Below the pieces are notes generated by a model that saw only the letters and a program-made list of their open reading frames with translations, was not told the DNA's origin and did not search any database. Shown here in pieces: positions 5,042 through 8,034 of a stretch of DNA of 8,034 bases (the stretch's first letter is position 1; every line of letters begins with the position of its first letter). Origin of the DNA: an uncultured Bacillota bacterium. Its GTDB lineage: Bacteria > Bacillota > Clostridia > Peptostreptococcales > Anaerovoracaceae. Location of the stretch: contig CAMKAM010000066.1 of the NCBI GenBank assembly GCA_946410475.1, positions 1 through 8,034 of the forward strand, read 5' to 3'. The position numbers and the translations under genes are program-made.

Positions 5042-7189
5042 CTATCCGATCATGACATCGCTCTTTTTCATGCTTATCGCTATCATGCGGTTCAGCCTGA
5101 GCGACGGATAGTACAGCAGCAGCCCCAGCGCCGCCGCGCATAATGTCATCAGTATGAGCACGCTCAGGCACCTTGCGTATGTATCACCATACATGCCGCA
5201 CAAGCACTCCTTCATAGCGCCCATCGCGTACTTGAACGGCATCACAGGATAGAGCACCCTGAACACCGGAGGAAGCACCTCGACCGGGTAAGTCCCGCCG
5301 GAGCACGCTACCTGAAGAACGAGGATGATGACTCCGATGCCGAGCCCTATATTATGAAGAGCGAATATGAGCGCGTAGTTGATCATTGTAAAGCAGACCC
5401 CGTTGACGCACGCAGCAAGGATGAACAGTCCCGGATGCTCGCACTGGATGCCCGCGTAGAACAGATCTCCGATCGATACGATGAGGGCCTGTGCCAGACC
5501 GATGAACAGGAACAGCCTGTATCTGCCGGCGAATCTTTCGAAGAGCCTGAGATTTCCCAGCCCTTCTCTTTTCTTGATGCTCGAACTGATCAGGACAGCA
5601 GCGAGCAGAGCCCCTACCCACTGGGCGAGCACGGTATAGAACGGGGCCATAGCCGAGCCGTAATTCTCGACCGGATAGATCGTCTCTGTCTTCATGCCGA
5701 CAGGCGCGGAAATGAATCCCGCGATCTTTTCCGGATCCGATATCAGAAGAGCGTTCACATCATCCAGCGCATCGCTCTGCGCTATTGCATTGAACATCGC
5801 CGCCAGAGCTCCCGTGCCCTGCTGCAAAGATGCGATCGTCTCCGCCGTATCGCCAAGACCAGCCTTCAGATGGCCGAGCGATGACTGGGCTTCTCTGAGC
5901 GATCCGGACAGTGCCGTGAGGTCGCTGTAAGCGCTTCCCAGAGAATCGCTCACATCGGATATCGCCTGGTTCGCGTCCGACACGGCCTTTTCCACTTTTT
6001 TATCTATATCTGCAGTCACCTCTGCTTTGATCGAAGAAGCATCCTTCGCCGCCTGATCAATTTCCTTGACCAGATCTTCAGCCGCCGCTTTTACCTCCGG
6101 CCAGCTGCTCTCATCGGCCTTGCCCAGCTTTCCGAGTTTTGCAGAGATATCTCCCAGTTTTTTCGATACGTTTTCGAATTTCTGCGCCAGAGCCGTCAGA
6201 CCCAGCTTCCTCAGATTCGCCGCGACGCTGTCCGTCGTTCCTTTGACCTTGTCTATCGCATCCTTCTTTTTCTGCAGTTTTTCGTCCACGAACTTGTTCC
6301 AGGTGTCAATGTCCTTCTTCGCCGCGGTGATGTCACCGGATATCTTCGTAAGGTCGGCCGCTATGGCAGAAGCAGCGCTGTCGACCGATTTTGAAGCAGA
6401 CTGATCGCTCGACTTCTTCGGAGCATCGATCCTGGCGGAGTCCGCCACCTTCTCCTCTTCAGAAAGCGCGTTTTTCGTGCTGCCTATAAGGCCGTCCGAT
6501 ACATCCAGAAGATCGCTCGCCGCATCGGAAAGCTGCCCTGCTGCCGTAATGACAGCAGCGCACTCGCCGAGAGTCCTGTCGAGATCGTCCATGCTGCCTG
6601 CAAGATCAGAGAATACCACTCCCGGATCAAGGCCGGCGCTGTCCGCCGCCGCGGCGGCTTCCGATACGTATTTCGCCATTGTCTCTATGAACGCAGCGTC
6701 GACTTCCTCCTGGACAGCGCTCTTCGCTTTGCCCGTTATCTTCGGCGCGATAGCGTTCATTTTATCGTTCTCGTAATACTTCAGCTTCGGATGCTCGATA
6801 TCTCCCGAGGTGAAACTCAGAACATTCTCCGAAAAATCCGAAGGAACGACCAGGGCGGCATAATAGTCTCCGGCCCTGACGCCCTTTACGGCCGCCTTTC
6901 CGCTCTTCACCATCACCCAGCCTATCGAATCATTCGACGCAAGCGCATCCTCTATCTTTTCTCCTACATTCACTTTCACGCCCAAAAGCTCGGCGCCCTC
7001 GTCCTCACTTGCTACAGCGACCTTTATCCTGCCTGTCGACTCAGGCTCGTACGGATCCCAGTTGGAGAATATGTTGAACCACGCGTAGAGGCACGGGACT
7101 ATGCAGAGCCCCAGCAGCACCACTATCGCGACGACGCTCGAGGTCAGCCTTTTGTAGTCGGAGATTATGATATGGAATATGTTCCTCAT
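5042..7189 (-). CDS. YhgE/Pip family membrane protein (full length)
   Basis: This 715-residue envelope protein belongs to the YhgE/Pip family, which includes the Lactococcus phage-infection protein Pip and is related to YueB/EsaA. Layout: a cytoplasmic start, TM1 at about 17-40 ending in the hallmark YAWFNIFSNWDPY (35-47), then a large extracellular region. That region holds a compact head with the family motifs GDYYAALVVPSDFS (107-120) and YYENDKMNAIAPKIT (138-152). A long Ala/Lys/Asp/Ser-rich helical stretch (about 160-470) follows, likely forming coiled coils. Five further TM segments follow at about 516-538, 557-577, 586-611, 613-635 and 672-694, with the conserved SGGTYPVEVLP at 627-637; this part resembles ABC-2 type permeases. 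The ATG at 7187-7189 overlaps the upstream stop (ATGA), with GGAGG 6 bases before it. Known members serve as phage receptors or in type VII secretion; the job here is unknown. There is no clear terminator between this gene and the pckA promoter. Confidence 0.92.
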   Translation of the reverse strand: MRNIFHIIISDYKRLTSSVVAIVVLLGLCIVPCLYAWFNIFSNWDPYEPESTGRIKVAVASEDEGAELLGVKVNVGEKIEDALASNDSIGWVMVKSGKAAVKGVRAGDYYAALVVPSDFSENVLSFTSGDIEHPKLKYYENDKMNAIAPKITGKAKSAVQEEVDAAFIETMAKYVSEAAAAADSAGLDPGVVFSDLAGSMDDLDRTLGECAAVITAAGQLSDAASDLLDVSDGLIGSTKNALSEEEKVADSARIDAPKKSSDQSASKSVDSAASAIAADLTKISGDITAAKKDIDTWNKFVDEKLQKKKDAIDKVKGTTDSVAANLRKLGLTALAQKFENVSKKLGDISAKLGKLGKADESSWPEVKAAAEDLVKEIDQAAKDASSIKAEVTADIDKKVEKAVSDANQAISDVSDSLGSAYSDLTALSGSLREAQSSLGHLKAGLGDTAETIASLQQGTGALAAMFNAIAQSDALDDVNALLISDPEKIAGFISAPVGMKTETIYPVENYGSAMAPFYTVLAQWVGALLAAVLISSSIKKREGLGNLRLFERFAGRYRLFLFIGLAQALIVSIGDLFYAGIQCEHPGLFILAACVNGVCFTMINYALIFALHNIGLGIGVIILVLQVACSGGTYPVEVLPPVFRVLYPVMPFKYAMGAMKECLCGMYGDTYARCLSVLILMTLCAAALGLLLYYPSLRLNRMIAISMKKSDVMIG

Positions 7190-7659
7190 TCTTCTCCTCC
7201 TTCCTCATCCATGCCTTCCGCGTCTTCACCGCCGGGGGATCCATCGTTACTGAACATCCGCCCGGGTAGAGCATCCCCCGCGCGCTTTCTGATCGATGCC
7301 CAGAGTCTTTCCGCTTCTGTCATATCTGTCATTTCCACCATGAGATCATCATAGACCTCTGAATCTTCCATTCCCTCTTCATCCAGCATGTCTTTTACCG
7401 TAGCCCTTATGGAATCGTCAAGATACTCTACACCTATCAGGTAGCCACACAGCGCGAACATGCAGAATATCCATACCAGAAGGAAGACGACCTTGTCGCT
7501 GTCAGTGAGACGGCGCACCAGCTCCAGCGCGAACGGGAGGATGATGAGCAGGATGCTTCCTATCCTGATCCGCATCTTGTTCCTCTCGTGCAGACGCGAT
7601 GCCATGCCCAGCAGATTCTCATACAGTTTTTCATAACGGCGATCCTGTTCTTTTTCCAT
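7186..7659 (-). CDS. Two-helix membrane protein with acidic C-terminal tail, unknown function
   Basis: I do not recognise a family for this 157-residue protein. It has a charged N-terminus (MEKEQDRRYEKLYENLL), two membrane segments at about 33-49 and 57-77 joined by a short hairpin (VRRLTDSDK), and a cytoplasmic C-terminal half very rich in Asp, Glu and Met that ends EDAEGMDEEGGEE. The basic residues before TM1 (RNKMRIR) favour both termini inside the cell. The ATG at 7657-7659 is preferred over the GTG at 7660-7662: GGAGG lies 7 bases before the ATG but only 4 before the GTG. It then overlaps the upstream Pip stop by one base (TGATG), while its own stop overlaps the YhgE start by four. Being locked between two YhgE/Pip genes suggests it is a partner or assembly factor of those proteins, but this is inference. 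Confidence 0.85.
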   Translation of the reverse strand: MEKEQDRRYEKLYENLLGMASRLHERNKMRIRIGSILLIILPFALELVRRLTDSDKVVFLLVWIFCMFALCGYLIGVEYLDDSIRATVKDMLDEEGMEDSEVYDDLMVEMTDMTEAERLWASIRKRAGDALPGRMFSNDGSPGGEDAEGMDEEGGEE

Positions 7660-8034
7660 CACAGCACCTCCGTTTCTTCCAGCTTTTCAGTAACGAATCT
7701 GTTGACGCCGATGAAGGGCCTCCTTACGAGCAGCCCTATCAGTATTCCTGCCGCCAGGAATATCGACAATTCGGCAAGGTATATTAGATAGTCGTTTCCG
7801 TATGTTCCGAACATCGCTTCTCTCATAGCGTTGATCGCATACGGGAACGGGAAGAACCTGTAGATCTTCCCGAATATCTCAGGCAGTATCTCGATCGGGA
7901 ACGAACCGCTCGAGCCTGCGATCTGCAGTACCATTACTACTACGACGATGGCCTTTCCGATATCTCCGAATGCCAGAGTAAGCGCATATATCAGCATCGT
8001 GAAAGCAAGGCTCGTCGCCGCCGCCGCCAGCCAC
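7659..8034 (-). CDS. YhgE/Pip family membrane protein, C-terminal part only
   Basis: The gene enters from the right edge; about 124 C-terminal residues are visible and the frame stays open to the edge. It shows the end of the family's C-terminal membrane domain: a helix SLAFTMLIYALTLAF, a helix AIVVVVMVLQIAG, the hallmark SGSFPIEILPEIF, the amphipathic FPFPYAINAMREAMFGTYG, and a last helix (IYLAELSIFLAAGILIGLLV). The end of the downstream YhgE protein is clearly paralogous, with SGGTYPVEVLPPVF, MPFKYAMGAMKE and MYGDTYARCLSVLIL at the matching positions. It is the first visible gene of a coupled three-gene operon. Whether the protein is full length, and where the promoter lies, cannot be seen. 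Confidence 0.9.
   Translation of the reverse strand, partial: WLAAAATSLAFTMLIYALTLAFGDIGKAIVVVVMVLQIAGSSGSFPIEILPEIFGKIYRFFPFPYAINAMREAMFGTYGNDYLIYLAELSIFLAAGILIGLLVRRPFIGVNRFVTEKLEETEVL

Overview
The window reads as a chromosomal stretch from a Gram-positive anaerobe of the Clostridia/Eubacteriales type. This is inferred from the lipoprotein-type solute-binding protein, strong AGGAGG ribosome binding sites, ATP-type PEP carboxykinase, tandem YhgE/Pip proteins (mainly a Firmicutes family) and medium-GC genes separated by AT-rich spacers. No species can be named from the sequence alone. Every recognised gene lies on the minus strand except one 61-residue ORF at 2988-3173 (+). I see no insertion sequence, phage gene, CRISPR array, tRNA or rRNA.

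Right edge to 5042, read in the minus direction: a tightly coupled three-gene operon. It holds the C-terminal end of a Pip/YhgE-family membrane protein (cut by the window edge), a 157-residue two-helix membrane protein of unknown function with a very acidic tail, and a full 715-residue YhgE/Pip protein. The two junctions overlap by 1 and 4 bases. Next comes pckA (3276-4856), with its own near-consensus promoter and a leader of about 95 nt. It ends at a hairpin terminator that also serves the opposing 61-residue ORF.

Centre: the 370-bp AT-rich spacer between 2617 and 2988 separates the divergent 61-residue ORF from a polar amino acid ABC importer operon. The importer runs solute-binding lipoprotein (1820-2617), permease (1101-1775), ATPase (385-1104), then a terminator. 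The spacer carries TATGCAT repeats 20 bp apart plus a third dyad, resembling tandem ARG (ArgR/AhrC) boxes, and several other dyads near the plus-strand promoter.

Left edge: the first 18 codons of a neurotransmitter:sodium symporter (NSS) family transporter, preceded by a leader of up to about 270 nt. The leader can fold into a three-way junction. The 5' arm of its closing stem is an anti-Shine-Dalgarno sequence that can pair equally with the stem's 3' arm or with the transporter's own ribosome binding site, because both contain the same heptamer. This looks like a translational riboswitch and is the most interesting signal here. Functionally the window combines amino acid uptake (ABC importer and NSS symporter), PEP/oxaloacetate interconversion and cell-envelope membrane proteins.
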